A stretch of 64,000 nt of DNA from CBDBKE01 sp965218055 (GCA_965218055.1 CBDCKA010000001.1:620001-684000); one strand, 5' to 3'. Positions 33,821-43,374 are shown, counted from the stretch's first letter. Numbers and translations: made by a program. The notes: generated from the letters alone by a model not told the origin.

Positions 33821-34999
33821 CTACCGGCTCGCAGCCAGCGCTACGACCTTCTCCGCCGCGTCCTTCATGTTGCCGGCCACGGTAAAGTCTAATCCCGAAT
33901 CGCGCAGAATCTGGCGGCCCTGCTCCACGTTGGTGCCTTCCAGCCGCACCACCACCGGCACCTGGACAGCCATCGCCTTTGCCGCCCCCACCACACCCTG
34001 TGCCAGCCGGTCGCAGCGCAGAATCCCGCCGAAGATGTTGATGAGCACAGCCTGCACATTCGGGTCCGAGAGCAATATCTTAAACGCGTGTGTTACCTGC
34101 TCGGCGCTCGCCCCACCGCCCACATCCAGGAAATTGGCCGGGCTACCGCCCGCGTACTGGATGATATCCATGGTAGCCATGGCCAGCCCTGCGCCGTTGA
34201 CCATGCAGCCCACGTTGCCGTCCAGCTTGATGTAGCTCAGCCCGTAACGGCCAGCTTCAATCTCCAGCGGCTCTTCCTCGTTCAGGTCGCGCAGCAGAAG
34301 CAACTCCTTGTGGCGAGGGAGGGCGTTGTCATCGAAATTAATCTTGGCGTCCAGCGCCACCAGTCGCGCTTCTTCCTTGCCATTGCTACTAGTCACAATC
34401 AGCGGGTTGATTTCGGCCAGGGAAGCATCGGTCTCCAGAAACGCACGGGCCAGAGCGTCCATCAGTTCTACTGCCTGGCGATGCAAGCCCTCCGGCAACT
34501 CCAGGCCGAACGCCAGCTTGCGGGCCTGAAATGGCCGGAGACCCAGGCCCACATTTATGGGCTCCCGCAGGATCCGTTCTGGTGTCTTGGCTGCTACTTC
34601 CTCAATTTCCACCCCGCCGGCCGAACTGGCCATGAAGACCGGGCAGGCGTGAGCGCGGTCCACCACCACACCCAGATACAGTTCGCTTTGAATCGGCAGG
34701 GTCTCTTCCACCAGCACGCGCCGCACTTCACGGCCCTCGGGACCGGTCTGGTGCGTTACCAGCTTCCGGCCCAGCATTGCTGCGGCGATTTCCCGGGCCT
34801 CGGCGACGGTCGAGGTCAGCTTGACACCGCCACCTTTGCCGCGACCTCCGGCGTGAATCTGGGCCTTGATCACCACTGGTCCGCCCAGCCGCTCGGCGAT
34901 TTCGCCGGCCTGCTGTGAGGTTTCCGCCACCTCGCCGCGAGGTATGGGAACGCCGAAGCGTTTTAGGATTTCTTTGGCCTGATATTCGTGAATCTTCAC
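33821..34999 (-). CDS. sucC: Succinyl-CoA synthetase subunit beta
   Basis: SucC supplies the ATP-grasp domain that phosphorylates the alpha-subunit His. The 392-residue protein begins KIHEYQAKEILKRFGVPIPR. It has GGRGKGGGVKL near 53, and DVGGGASAEQVTHAF and INIFGGILRCD in the C-terminal domain. The start codon is GTG at 34997-34999. It is the first gene of the reverse sucC-sucD-ndk-xseA cluster. Confidence 0.95.
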   Translation of the reverse strand: MKIHEYQAKEILKRFGVPIPRGEVAETSQQAGEIAERLGGPVVIKAQIHAGGRGKGGGVKLTSTVAEAREIAAAMLGRKLVTHQTGPEGREVRRVLVEETLPIQSELYLGVVVDRAHACPVFMASSAGGVEIEEVAAKTPERILREPINVGLGLRPFQARKLAFGLELPEGLHRQAVELMDALARAFLETDASLAEINPLIVTSSNGKEEARLVALDAKINFDDNALPRHKELLLLRDLNEEEPLEIEAGRYGLSYIKLDGNVGCMVNGAGLAMATMDIIQYAGGSPANFLDVGGGASAEQVTHAFKILLSDPNVQAVLINIFGGILRCDRLAQGVVGAAKAMAVQVPVVVRLEGTNVEQGRQILRDSGLDFTVAGNMKDAAEKVVALAASR

Positions 35000-35114
35000 A
35001 GTATCAATGAGTTACTCGGAACACTGCAACCAATACCTCAATGGCCGCCCGCTGGTCGGCGCGGCCCCTTGGCCACTCTTTCCGCAACCTGTCCCCAGAC
35101 GCGATATGACGCTA

Positions 35115-35120
35115 TATAAT
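35115..35120 (+). promoter_or_regulatory. Possible -10 element upstream of trpD
   Basis: TATAAT lies 38 bases before the trpD GTG, with no convincing -35 box. The region is shared with the divergent sucC gene. Confidence 0.35.
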
Positions 35121-35157
35121 GATGCGCGGAGTATAGCACAGGGCTTTTTCCCTTACC

Positions 35158-36237
35158 GTGAAGCTACTGGAAGCGCTGCACCGAATCGTCCACCACAAGG
35201 CGGGCCTGACCCGCGAGGAAGCTCGCGCGGTGATGGAGGAGGTGCTGGAGGGCAAAGCTACCGATGCGCAGATCGCAGCCCTTGTCACCGCCCTGGCGAT
35301 GAAGGGAGAAACGGTAGAGGAGTTGGTCGGCTTTGCTTTGGCCATTCGTCAGCGGGCAGCCCCCCTGAGCGGCGCAGGCGCCGATGAGTGCCTGGCCGGC
35401 ACCGAGCGGGACGCGTTGATGGACACTTGCGGAACCGGCGGGGACGCCAGCGGTACCTTCAACATCTCCACGGCCACGGCACTGACGGTGGCCGGCGCCG
35501 GCGTGCGTGTTGCCAAACATGGCAACCGGTCGGTCACTAGCCGCTGCGGTAGCGCCGACGTGCTGGAGCAGTTGGGAGTGAACATTAACCTGCCACCTGC
35601 GCTCATGAGGGAAGCCATCCGCACCGTCGGCATCGCGTTTCTGTTCGCCCCGGCGGTCCACACAGCAATGAAGTATGCCGCGCCTGCGCGCAGCCAGTTG
35701 CAGTTGCGCACAGTCTTCAACATGCTCGGCCCGCTGACGAACCCCGCCGGAGCCACCGCACAGATCGTTGGGGTGTACGAGAAGGCGGTGGTGCGCAAGG
35801 TGGCCAACGCGCTGCGGGAGCTAGGGTTGCGTCGCGGCTTCGTGGTCCACGGCGACGACGGCCTGGACGAGATCACCACCACCGCCCGCACGCTGGTGGC
35901 TGAAGTTTCAGATGCCGGAGTCGAAACTTACTGGCTGGCGCCTGAGGATTTCGGGGTATCACGCACACGGCTGGAAGAGCTGGCAGGCGGGGACGCAAAG
36001 GAAAATGCGCTCCTGGTGCACCAGGTTCTGGCGGGAGAGGCTGGACCACATCGGGACGTGGTGCTAGTGAATGCAGCAGCCGCCCTGGTCGCCGCCGGGC
36101 GCGGTGAAGGTTTCTCGCAGGGGATGGAACTGGCCCGCCAGTCGCTCGACTCCGGGGCCGCCCTGGCTAAGCTTAAAGCCCTGGTCGAATTCAGCCAACG
36201 GAAGACAGATGGCGGCCAGCCGCTCACAGTCTCCTGA
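35158..36237 (+). CDS. trpD: Anthranilate phosphoribosyltransferase
   Basis: TrpD joins anthranilate to PRPP in tryptophan synthesis. The 359-residue protein has the N-terminal helical domain and the PRPP loop DTCGTGGDASGTFNIST near residue 91. KHGNRSVTSRCGSADVLE follows near 120, and NMLGPLTNPAGA near 183. The start is GTG at 35158 without a strong SD. It converges on trpG, 42 bases from its stop, so the trp genes are in two opposing units here. Confidence 0.94.
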   Translation: MKLLEALHRIVHHKAGLTREEARAVMEEVLEGKATDAQIAALVTALAMKGETVEELVGFALAIRQRAAPLSGAGADECLAGTERDALMDTCGTGGDASGTFNISTATALTVAGAGVRVAKHGNRSVTSRCGSADVLEQLGVNINLPPALMREAIRTVGIAFLFAPAVHTAMKYAAPARSQLQLRTVFNMLGPLTNPAGATAQIVGVYEKAVVRKVANALRELGLRRGFVVHGDDGLDEITTTARTLVAEVSDAGVETYWLAPEDFGVSRTRLEELAGGDAKENALLVHQVLAGEAGPHRDVVLVNAAAALVAAGRGEGFSQGMELARQSLDSGAALAKLKALVEFSQRKTDGGQPLTVS

Positions 36238-36279
36238 ACCGACTCTTCCCAATCGCAATTCGGCCACCTAAGCAGCCCG

Positions 36280-36891
36280 CTACCGGGGCACAGGGCCAGC
36301 GTTTTGCTGTCCTGGACTCTTTGTGGGTGACAATTCCAGAAAATTGCGCAGCAGTTGCTTACCAACTCCGGTCAGGATCGACTCCGGGTGGAACTGCACG
36401 CCTTCGACCTGGAAGCGGTGATGGCGCAGGCCCATGATGAGTCCATCCGGAGTGGTGGCGGAGACCTCCAGTTCCTCGGGGAGCCTGTCGTTCTCCACGA
36501 TCAGGGAGTGATAGCGGGTGGCGGAGAAATCCTGGGGCAGGCCGCGGAAAACGGTGCGGCCGTCGTGGTGGATCTGGCTGAGCTTGCCGTGCATCAAGTA
36601 GGGCGCCCGGACGATCTTCCCCCCGAAGGCCTCGCCAATTGCCTGATGCCCCAGGCAGACCCCCAGCACCGGTTTCTTGCCTGCGAAGTGGCGGACCAGC
36701 TCAATGCTGATGCCGGCTTCCCGCGGGGTGCAGGGCCCAGGGGAAATGACGATCCGTTCCGGGTTCATGCGCTCGATTTCTTCCACCCTCACCTGGTCAT
36801 TACGACGCACCACAAGCTGCTGGCCTAACTCGCCCAGGTACTGCACCAGGTTGTAGGTAAACGAATCGTAGTTATCGAGGACGAAGATCAT
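36280..36891 (-). CDS. trpG: Anthranilate synthase component II (glutamine amidotransferase)
   Basis: TrpG releases ammonia from glutamine for TrpE. The 203-residue class I amidotransferase has the catalytic Cys in PVLGVCLGHQAIGEAFGG near residue 79 and the His/Glu pair in VEGVQFHPESILT near 170. Its start is MIFVLDNYDSFTYNLVQYLG. It follows trpE by 41 bases. TrpG and PabA cannot be told apart by sequence alone; the trpE neighbour supports the tryptophan role, and it may serve both. Confidence 0.92.
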   Translation of the reverse strand: MIFVLDNYDSFTYNLVQYLGELGQQLVVRRNDQVRVEEIERMNPERIVISPGPCTPREAGISIELVRHFAGKKPVLGVCLGHQAIGEAFGGKIVRAPYLMHGKLSQIHHDGRTVFRGLPQDFSATRYHSLIVENDRLPEELEVSATTPDGLIMGLRHHRFQVEGVQFHPESILTGVGKQLLRNFLELSPTKSPGQQNAGPVPR

Positions 36892-36932
36892 CGAATCCTG
36901 GCCCCAACTCTTAAGTTTGCCGCTTCAAGCCT

Positions 36933-38408
36933 CTACAGTCCGGCCTGGGCGATTTCGATGGCGCTCAACAAGGCACGCCCCTTGCTCATACACTCCTCGT
37001 ATTCCCGGGACGGAACAGAGTCAGCCACAATGCCGGCGCCCACCTGGATGTGGGCGCTGCCACGACGGACCACCATGGTGCGAATTGCGATGCAGGAGTT
37101 CAGGTTCCCGGAGAAATCGAGGTAGAACACGCTGCCGGAGTAAATGCCGCGATGCGTCGGCTCCAACTCGCGGATGATTTCCATGGCGCGCACTTTGGGG
37201 GCGCCGGAGACGGTGCCGGCGGGAAAACAAGCGGCCAGCGCGTCGTACATGTCCAGCTCCGGTCGTAGGGTGCCGCGGATACCGGACACCAAGTGCATGA
37301 CGTGGGAGTAGCGCTCGACCAACATCAGGTCGGTGACCTCGACGGAGCCAAACTCGCACACCCGGCCCACGTCATTGCGGCCCAGGTCCACCAGCATGAT
37401 GTGCTCGGCGCGCTCTTTCTCGTCCTGGATCATCTCGTGTTCCAGGCTGCGGTCTTCCTCCGCGGTGGCTCCCCGGCGGCGGGTCCCGGCAATGGGCCGG
37501 TATTCGACCGAGCGTCCCTGGACCTTCACCAGCATCTCCGGCGAGGAACCCAGGACCGTGTCGCCTCCCGAATTGAGGAAAAACATGTAAGGCGAGGGAT
37601 TAACCATGCGCAGAGCGCGGTAGATGGAGAACGGCGCCGCCGAAACGCGCGCCTGCAGGCGCAGCGAAAGGACCACCTGAAAGATATCGCCGGCGGTGAT
37701 GAACTGCTTGGCCCGCTCCACCGCACGCTCAAAGTCCGGCCGGGAGAACTTGGAGCGGACTCGTAGCGGTTTGCGACCGGGCTTCTCCTTTACCGGAAGC
37801 TCGCCTCGGGCCAGCCGCTTTTCCATTCGCTCAATTTCCTTCTGGGCGGCGCGGTACCGGCCTTCCAGGTCACGCTGCCCCTGGTCCAGGAAGACATTGA
37901 CGATGATCAAAATTTGGTGCTTGACGTGGTCGAATACCAGAAGCTTGGAAAAGAACATCAAGAGGGCGTCGGGCAGGCCAACGTCATCGCGGAGCGGCGG
38001 CGGGAGGCGCTCGAACTGGCGGACCAGATCGTAGCCGAAATAGCCCACCGCGCCCCCGGAGAACGGAGGCAGCCCAGGCACTGCAACCGGCCGATAACGG
38101 GAGGTGATCTCGCGCAACACATCCAGCAGCCGTCCCCGGCGACGGTGACGGCCCCGGTCCTCCATCTCAACGCTTTCACCGCGCGCCCGCAGCACCAGGT
38201 ACGGGTCCGCACCAAGGAAGGTGTAGCGGCCGACCCGCTCGCCTCCCTCCACGCTTTCCAGTAAAAAAGAATAGCGGCGGCCGCGTGACAGGCGCAGGTA
38301 GGCGGAGACCGGCGTCAGCGTGTCGGCCAGCACGGGCTTACAGACCGGGATCACGTTGCCGCGCCGGGCACACTCCAGGAAGGTGTTCAGATCGGGTGTT
38401 ACGACCAA
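36933..38408 (-). CDS. trpE: Anthranilate synthase component I
   Basis: TrpE makes anthranilate from chorismate using ammonia from TrpG. The 491-residue protein contains the regulatory N-terminal part with LLESVEGGERVGRYTFLGA. The chorismate-binding core has SSPEMLVKVQGRSVEYRPIA, GTRRRG and FPAGTVSGAPKVRAMEII. I choose a TTG start at 38406-38408, with GGGAGG nine bases upstream. This overlaps the aroDE stop by 10 bases. An open frame continues to 38480 but runs inside aroDE and lacks family similarity. Confidence 0.92.
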   Translation of the reverse strand: MVVTPDLNTFLECARRGNVIPVCKPVLADTLTPVSAYLRLSRGRRYSFLLESVEGGERVGRYTFLGADPYLVLRARGESVEMEDRGRHRRRGRLLDVLREITSRYRPVAVPGLPPFSGGAVGYFGYDLVRQFERLPPPLRDDVGLPDALLMFFSKLLVFDHVKHQILIIVNVFLDQGQRDLEGRYRAAQKEIERMEKRLARGELPVKEKPGRKPLRVRSKFSRPDFERAVERAKQFITAGDIFQVVLSLRLQARVSAAPFSIYRALRMVNPSPYMFFLNSGGDTVLGSSPEMLVKVQGRSVEYRPIAGTRRRGATAEEDRSLEHEMIQDEKERAEHIMLVDLGRNDVGRVCEFGSVEVTDLMLVERYSHVMHLVSGIRGTLRPELDMYDALAACFPAGTVSGAPKVRAMEIIRELEPTHRGIYSGSVFYLDFSGNLNSCIAIRTMVVRRGSAHIQVGAGIVADSVPSREYEECMSKGRALLSAIEIAQAGL

Positions 38409-39907
38409 GACGGCTTCCCTCCCAGGGCCCCAAAGGCGGCCCGCTGCATCACCAGGCGGGGAGCCTTCTCCCCGGTCCACAGTTCGAACTGGCGCACGGC
38501 CTGCTCCAGAAACATCTCCATGCCGGCAATGACCTGGACGCGCCGTTTGCGGGCCATGCGCAGCAGCTTGGTCTCGATGGGGTTGTACACCGTATCGAAC
38601 ACCACTCGAGCGTTGAGCTCCCCCGGGCTAAAGAAACAATCGTCGGTGTTCGGATGCATCCCTAAAGGGGTGGCGTGAACGATGGCGTCAAATTGCTCGC
38701 GAGAAAGCAGGTTGCGCTCCACGACCTCGCCCCCCACCTCCTGTGCCAGCCCGGCGGCTTGCTCAGCCCGCCGGGCCACCACCACAACTCGCGCCTTGCG
38801 GCGCGCCAGGGCAAAGGCGACCGCGCGGGCTGCGCCCCCTGCCCCGGCAACCAGTACCTGCGCCCCGGCCAGCCGCAACCGCTTTTCCAGCGGAACGACA
38901 ATTCCAGCCCCGTCGGTGTTATAGCCCAGCAGCTTTCGACCGCGACGCACGATGGTGTTGATCGCCCCCACCTCCCGCGCTTCAGAATCCACCCAGCCGG
39001 CGGCACACGCCATCGCTTCCTTGTGCGGCAGGGTAATGCTAAATCCAGACAGCCGGTAGCTCTCAAGCGCTTCCAAGAAGTCTTCCAGAGACTCCACCCG
39101 AAACGGCAGGTAGACGGCATCGCGCCGCCGGGCGGCAAAGGCGGCATTGTGTACCACCGGGGACAGGGAATGGGCAACCGGGTTGCCGATGACACCGTAC
39201 ACCGCCGTGCGACCCGATAGACGGCCCAGCCGGTAGCGTTCCAGCAACTCCTGCCCGGTGAGTTGGCCCGGGGCCACAGCTTGCTCGCTCGCGAGGGCCC
39301 CGTAGGTGAACGGGGCGCCCCGAGCCACCGATAGCACCCGGGTCGGCTGGCCCAGTTCGTCCAAGGCGAAGGCCAGCACTTTCCCGTTGTCTCGGCTACC
39401 CCCATTGAGCCGTAGCAACGCGGCGTTTTCATCATGGCCCCAACTCCGGGCCACGACCTTGTAGAAGTCCGCCGGAAAAACCTTCAGCCGGCTGAGGACA
39501 GCCTCCAGCGGTTCCGGGGTCTGTTGATAATCGTGAAATGAAAGCAGCAGGAGGGCATCTCGGCGCAGCCCGGCGACCGCCGCGGGTCCTGCCTGTTCAG
39601 CAGATTCAATCTCCAGGTCTACGATGCTGGCCCCGGCCGTGGCGCAAGCCTGCAGAATGCGAAGCTGTCGTTCGAGCGAGCCGCGATATCTTCCCCCGGC
39701 GGCTGCGCTGCGCAGCGTGGCAATTGCGGGAATCCGGGAGCGGCCGAAAGCCTTCATCATCTGCGGCCCCTGCTCAGGGTTGGTCAGATAATCCAGACGG
39801 ACCTCCACAAAACGGGCCGACAAAGGCCTAATTCGCCTGGCCGAGGCCAGCACGGCCCTGGCTGTATCTGCCGCCAGAGTCCAGCAAACTCTTGGAAAAT
39901 GCGTCAT
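38399..39907 (-). CDS. aroDE: Bifunctional 3-dehydroquinate dehydratase / shikimate dehydrogenase (AroD-AroE fusion)
   Basis: The 502-residue fusion carries out steps 3 and 4 of the shikimate pathway. Residues 1-220 are a type I dehydroquinase: VEVRLDYL, SFHDYQQTP with the catalytic His, and the Schiff-base Lys in DFYKVVARSW. Residues 230-500 are shikimate dehydrogenase: YGVIGNPVAHSLSPVVHN, the catalytic Lys in LPHKEAM, NTDG, and the NADP loop GAGGAARAV. Fusions of this order occur in several bacteria and plants. It overlaps trpE downstream and probably heads the aroDE-trpE-trpG transcript. Confidence 0.94.
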   Translation of the reverse strand: MTHFPRVCWTLAADTARAVLASARRIRPLSARFVEVRLDYLTNPEQGPQMMKAFGRSRIPAIATLRSAAAGGRYRGSLERQLRILQACATAGASIVDLEIESAEQAGPAAVAGLRRDALLLLSFHDYQQTPEPLEAVLSRLKVFPADFYKVVARSWGHDENAALLRLNGGSRDNGKVLAFALDELGQPTRVLSVARGAPFTYGALASEQAVAPGQLTGQELLERYRLGRLSGRTAVYGVIGNPVAHSLSPVVHNAAFAARRRDAVYLPFRVESLEDFLEALESYRLSGFSITLPHKEAMACAAGWVDSEAREVGAINTIVRRGRKLLGYNTDGAGIVVPLEKRLRLAGAQVLVAGAGGAARAVAFALARRKARVVVVARRAEQAAGLAQEVGGEVVERNLLSREQFDAIVHATPLGMHPNTDDCFFSPGELNARVVFDTVYNPIETKLLRMARKRRVQVIAGMEMFLEQAVRQFELWTGEKAPRLVMQRAAFGALGGKPSWS

Positions 39908-39969
39908 TTATGACCGATCGGCTTACGCTAACATAAGCCTGAGTTTCTTTCCAGTAACCCGCCCCTCCG

Positions 39970-39998
39970 TTGACTCGGGACTTTCGGTCTGCTACTGT
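39970..39998 (+). promoter_or_regulatory. Predicted promoter of the secreted protein gene at 40007
   Basis: TTGACT (39970-39975), a 17-bp spacer and TACTGT (39993-39998), ending eight bases before the ATG. A transcript from here would start within a base or two of the ATG. Confidence 0.5.
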
Positions 39999-40006
39999 CG
40001 GTAATT

Positions 40007-40921
40007 ATGAAATGGCCGCGAACCATCGTGATTGGCGTGATTGGAGTGTGGGTTATTTCCGGTTTGCTCAGCACAGCGAGGGGGCAGGTCGGGGCGCCGG
40101 CCCAGCCTTCCGCTGATGAGCTGGCAAGGGTGGCCGGATACAACTCGCTTTACTGCGCGGGATTTATCACCGACCGCGTCCTGCAGCAAGGCCTGTACGT
40201 GATGTCCAACGACGAGGAGCAGGTCCAGAACGAATTCCCCACTGGAGATATTGTCTACCTGAGCAAGGGGGCCGGGTGGATTGTCAACCCGGGCGGCGAA
40301 TACATCGTCTACCGTCCCGTCAAGGACCTAGTGAAGTTTGAAGCCTTCCCGGGCCAGAAGCTCATGCTGAAGCAGCTGGGCATCATGTACGAGCAGGTGG
40401 GCCGAATCAAAGTCAATATCGTGCATGCGCAGTCCGCCACGGCCCACATCTTGCACGCCTGCGATGCGATTTCCGCGGGGGATTTCCTGATCCCATTCAA
40501 CGTGAAAGCGGCGATCTCGAAAAAGCCAGCCGCAGGGTTTGACCGCTTCGCGCCAGCTTCGGGCAAGACAGTAGGCAACATCGTCACCGGGAAGAAATTC
40601 ACGCGCGTCTTTGGGACCGGCGACATCGCCTATTTGGACATTGGCGGCAACCATGGCGTGCAGATCGGCCAAAACTACCGGGTCTTCCGTCCCTTCGAAA
40701 GCTCTGGCCGGCACCCGAACCGCCGTTACATGAACAACGTCCCGGACACAATCATGGGGCAACACGTGGGCCTGCACCTCAGCCGTGCCGAGCAGCTGCG
40801 GCTGCCCCGCTCTGTGCTGGGCGAAATGGTGATCGTGCACGTGGAACCGCGCTCAGCTACGGCTCTGATCAGCTTTTCCCAGAAGGAAATTTTTGCGGGC
40901 GATCAGGTGGAATTGGAATAG
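40007..40921 (+). CDS. Secreted protein of unknown function
   Basis: I do not recognise the family. The 304-residue protein has a signal peptide (TIVIGVIGVWVISGLLSTARG). Two similar beta-rich blocks follow: GDIVYLSKGAGWIVNPGGEY with VYRPV, and GDIAYLDIGGNHGVQIGQNY with RVFRPF. The ending is GEMVIVHVEPRSATALISFS then QKEIFAGDQVELE. The ending resembles the barrel of FlgT-like proteins, but this is only a visual match. No flagellar gene is nearby. A promoter lies immediately before the ATG and no SD is seen. Its end overlaps the convergent amrA gene by 19 bases. Confidence 0.7.
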   Translation: MKWPRTIVIGVIGVWVISGLLSTARGQVGAPAQPSADELARVAGYNSLYCAGFITDRVLQQGLYVMSNDEEQVQNEFPTGDIVYLSKGAGWIVNPGGEYIVYRPVKDLVKFEAFPGQKLMLKQLGIMYEQVGRIKVNIVHAQSATAHILHACDAISAGDFLIPFNVKAAISKKPAAGFDRFAPASGKTVGNIVTGKKFTRVFGTGDIAYLDIGGNHGVQIGQNYRVFRPFESSGRHPNRRYMNNVPDTIMGQHVGLHLSRAEQLRLPRSVLGEMVIVHVEPRSATALISFSQKEIFAGDQVELE

Positions 40922-41520
40922 GTTTCCCGGGCCGTCTCCCGCGGGCCCGTCTCCCAAAAAACTTCGGCTGTGAACATTTCCAGCCGAGCCTCGGTGCACC
41001 AGGCATCAGGGGTCAGGTTGGCCTTCAGGCAGGTTTCTTCCAGGAATTTCCGCGCGTCCCAGTCAAACTGGACGGCCACCTGAGGCAGCAGCAGGCCCCG
41101 ATAACTGCCCTTGCTCACCATCAGCCCGTGCTGGCCGATTACGATCTGCTGCTCAGCGGTGTGGGAGTCCAGTTGCGTCATGGGCGAGAGAACGGAGATC
41201 TCGATCTCCACCTCGCTCAACTCTTCTCTGGTCAGTGGAGGAAATCGCGGGTCATGGAGCGCGGCCGAGGTCGCGGCCTCAATCACGGCGCGGTACAGGG
41301 GCTGGCGTGCAGTGGTTTGGCCGATACAACCTCGCAGCTGCTGCTGCTTGTGGAGGCTGACGAACACGCCGCCCGGGATACTGGTCCGGCCTCCAGGATC
41401 GGGCAGTTGCAGCATCGGGCCTTCACGGACCGCGGTAGCGATCGCCTGCCGGGCAATCTCCAGCAGCCGCCTGCGCTCTCCCTCTTCCAGTGGCGGGGGT
41501 GCCTCACTGGGCGGTGACAT
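40903..41520 (-). CDS. amrA: AMMECR1-domain protein (AmmeMemoRadiSam system protein A)
   Basis: The 205-residue protein has the AMMECR1 domain: GGVFVSLHKQQQLRGCIGQT near 50-70 with the hallmark RGCIG. EIEISVLSPM and SYRGLLLPQVAVQFDWDARK then FLEETCLKA follow. Its biochemical role is unknown; in other genomes it neighbours memo and a radical-SAM gene, neither of which is in this window. It overlaps the end of pgsA by 17 bases and is the last gene of the hfq-hflX-pgsA-amrA run. Confidence 0.88.
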   Translation of the reverse strand: MSPPSEAPPPLEEGERRRLLEIARQAIATAVREGPMLQLPDPGGRTSIPGGVFVSLHKQQQLRGCIGQTTARQPLYRAVIEAATSAALHDPRFPPLTREELSEVEIEISVLSPMTQLDSHTAEQQIVIGQHGLMVSKGSYRGLLLPQVAVQFDWDARKFLEETCLKANLTPDAWCTEARLEMFTAEVFWETGPRETARETYSNST

Positions 41521-42109
41521 CGCTCTTGCGCCTCTTCAGTAAGCCCTGCCGGCCACGAATGCTTTCTTTGACGCCCAGGTCAATCTGGCGCCAAAAGCGA
41601 TAAAAATAACCCACCGCCGAGGCAATCGCAAACACCACCACCAACCACAACGCGATCGTGCCCAGCAGCTGAATCCGCTCATCGCGCAACCCGAGAAGAA
41701 TCAGGATCACGGCAATGATTTGTGACACCATCTTGGCCTTGCCCAGTTCGGAGGCTTGAATGGTAAGCCCCTGGGTGGAGGCGATATTGCGCAGACCGGA
41801 TACGGCAAACTCGCGCCCGATGATGACGATCGCCATCCAAGCCTGCACTGCGCCGAGTTCCACCAGAGAAATAAACGCGGCGGAAATCAGCATTTTGTCG
41901 GCGATCGGGTCCAGCAACATGCCCAGCGTGGTGACCTGATCGCGGCGGCGGGCGAAGTAGCCGTCCAGCGAATCGGTGGCCCCGGCAATCAGCAGGATGG
42001 CGCTGGCCCACAATTCTTTCCCCACCACCAGGTTCCGCGTCAGCAATACCGCAAGAAAAATCGGGATCAGAAAGATTCGCGAAACGGTGAGGGCATTGGG
42101 AAGGTTCAT
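41504..42109 (-). CDS. pgsA: CDP-diacylglycerol--glycerol-3-phosphate 3-phosphatidyltransferase
   Basis: PgsA makes phosphatidylglycerol-phosphate, the first step toward phosphatidylglycerol and cardiolipin. The 201-residue membrane protein begins NLPNALTVSRIFLIPIFLAV. It carries the CDP-alcohol phosphotransferase motif: SLDGYFARR, then GMLLDPIADK with the spaced Asp residues. Four to five membrane helices are evident. It lies between hflX and amrA on the same strand. Confidence 0.93.
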   Translation of the reverse strand: MNLPNALTVSRIFLIPIFLAVLLTRNLVVGKELWASAILLIAGATDSLDGYFARRRDQVTTLGMLLDPIADKMLISAAFISLVELGAVQAWMAIVIIGREFAVSGLRNIASTQGLTIQASELGKAKMVSQIIAVILILLGLRDERIQLLGTIALWLVVVFAIASAVGYFYRFWRQIDLGVKESIRGRQGLLKRRKSDVTAQ

Positions 42110-42192
42110 TGAGCCAACTTACCCCGCAATATACCAAACCGCTGCCAGAACAGGCAATGACCGCAGTGGGCCGAAAGGTCCAGGCGGGGAGG

Positions 42193-43374
42193 CTATTGGG
42201 GCCCGGCGAAAGTGTACTTCCTCAGGCGCTGTAAAACGGATTCGGGTACCTCGGCTTCTACCCTCACCTGGCCGTCGACGAAATCCCGGCGCAACACGCG
42301 GGCATGGTCGTAGAGAAAGGAAAGTGCGCTGCCCGCTGTGGGAGGGAAGGAAAACCGCGCCAGTGAGACCGGATCCGCATCCAGCCGCGCGTCTATGGCC
42401 GCCACCAAGGCGGGCAGATTTTCCGCTCTCAGCGCTGAGAGCGCGCAGCCTTCCGCCTCGACCCGCAGTGAGTGGCGCTCGTCCGGCGGCAGCAGGTCAA
42501 TCTTGTTCAACGCCCGCAGGCGTGGCGTGCTGCCCGCTCCAAGCTCGTCTAGCACCTTCAGCACATGCTGGTCCTGCTCCTCGTGGATCGCAGAGCTGGC
42601 GTCGGTGACGTGCAGGATCAGGGCAGCTTCCCGGACCTCCTCCAGGGTGGCGTGAAACGCTCGGATCAGCGTAGTGGGCAGATTCCGCAGAAAGCCCACC
42701 GTGTCAGAGAGCAACGCGCGTCGCCCGCTGGGCAGGGCCAGAACCCGGAGTGTGGGGTCCAGCGTGGCGAACATCTGCGGCGAGGTGTACACCCCGGCCC
42801 CGGTCAGCCGGTTGAATAAGGTGGACTTGCCGGCGTTGGTATAGCCCACCAGAGCCACCACCGGCAGGGGCACCGACGACCGTTTACTGCGCTGGCGGGC
42901 GCGCTGAGCGCGGACGCGTTCCAGGGCCTGCTCCAACCGGCTGATCCGGTCGTAGATGCGCCGTCGGTCCACCTCCAGTTGCGTCTCACCCGGTCCGCGC
43001 GTTCCGATGCCGCCGCCCAACCGCGACATCTCCGTCCCGCGGCCGGTCAAACGAGGCAGCAGGTAGTTCAACTGCGCCAGCTCTACCTGAAGCTGGCCCT
43101 CCCGCGTGCGGGCGTGCCGGGCAAAAATGTCCAGAATGAGCTGGGTGCGGTCGACCACCTTGCATTCCAGCTCCCGCTCCACATTGCGCAACTGGGTAGG
43201 AGAGAGCTCGTGGTCGAAAATGACCAGGTCTGCGGAAAGGGCGGAGATCAGGCCGGCCAGCTCTTGCAGCTTGCCGCGGCCGATCAGAGTGGCCGGTTCG
43301 GGAGCGACCCGCGCCTGGTATGAGGCGTCGAGCACCTGCGCTCCGGCGCTGCCGGCCAACTGCTCGAGTTCCAC
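42193..43374 (-). CDS. hflX: GTPase HflX (true start probably upstream, non-canonical)
   Basis: HflX is a ribosome-binding GTPase that splits stalled or heat-damaged ribosomes. The sequence has the HflX N-domain (ATLIGRGKLQEL, VIFDHELSPTQLRN, then the glycine-rich GGGIGTRGPGETQLE). The G domain follows with G1 VGYTNAGKSTLFN, G3 DTVGF and G4 NKID. The given start is the first canonical one (GTG at 43374). However, the conserved strand EKAILVGLKL lies upstream in the same frame, which is open back through the hfq stop with no ATG, GTG or TTG. An ATT at 43510-43512 after AGGG is a candidate, giving 439 residues. It follows hfq directly. Confidence 0.9.
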   Translation of the reverse strand: MELEQLAGSAGAQVLDASYQARVAPEPATLIGRGKLQELAGLISALSADLVIFDHELSPTQLRNVERELECKVVDRTQLILDIFARHARTREGQLQVELAQLNYLLPRLTGRGTEMSRLGGGIGTRGPGETQLEVDRRRIYDRISRLEQALERVRAQRARQRSKRSSVPLPVVALVGYTNAGKSTLFNRLTGAGVYTSPQMFATLDPTLRVLALPSGRRALLSDTVGFLRNLPTTLIRAFHATLEEVREAALILHVTDASSAIHEEQDQHVLKVLDELGAGSTPRLRALNKIDLLPPDERHSLRVEAEGCALSALRAENLPALVAAIDARLDADPVSLARFSFPPTAGSALSFLYDHARVLRRDFVDGQVRVEAEVPESVLQRLRKYTFAGPQ

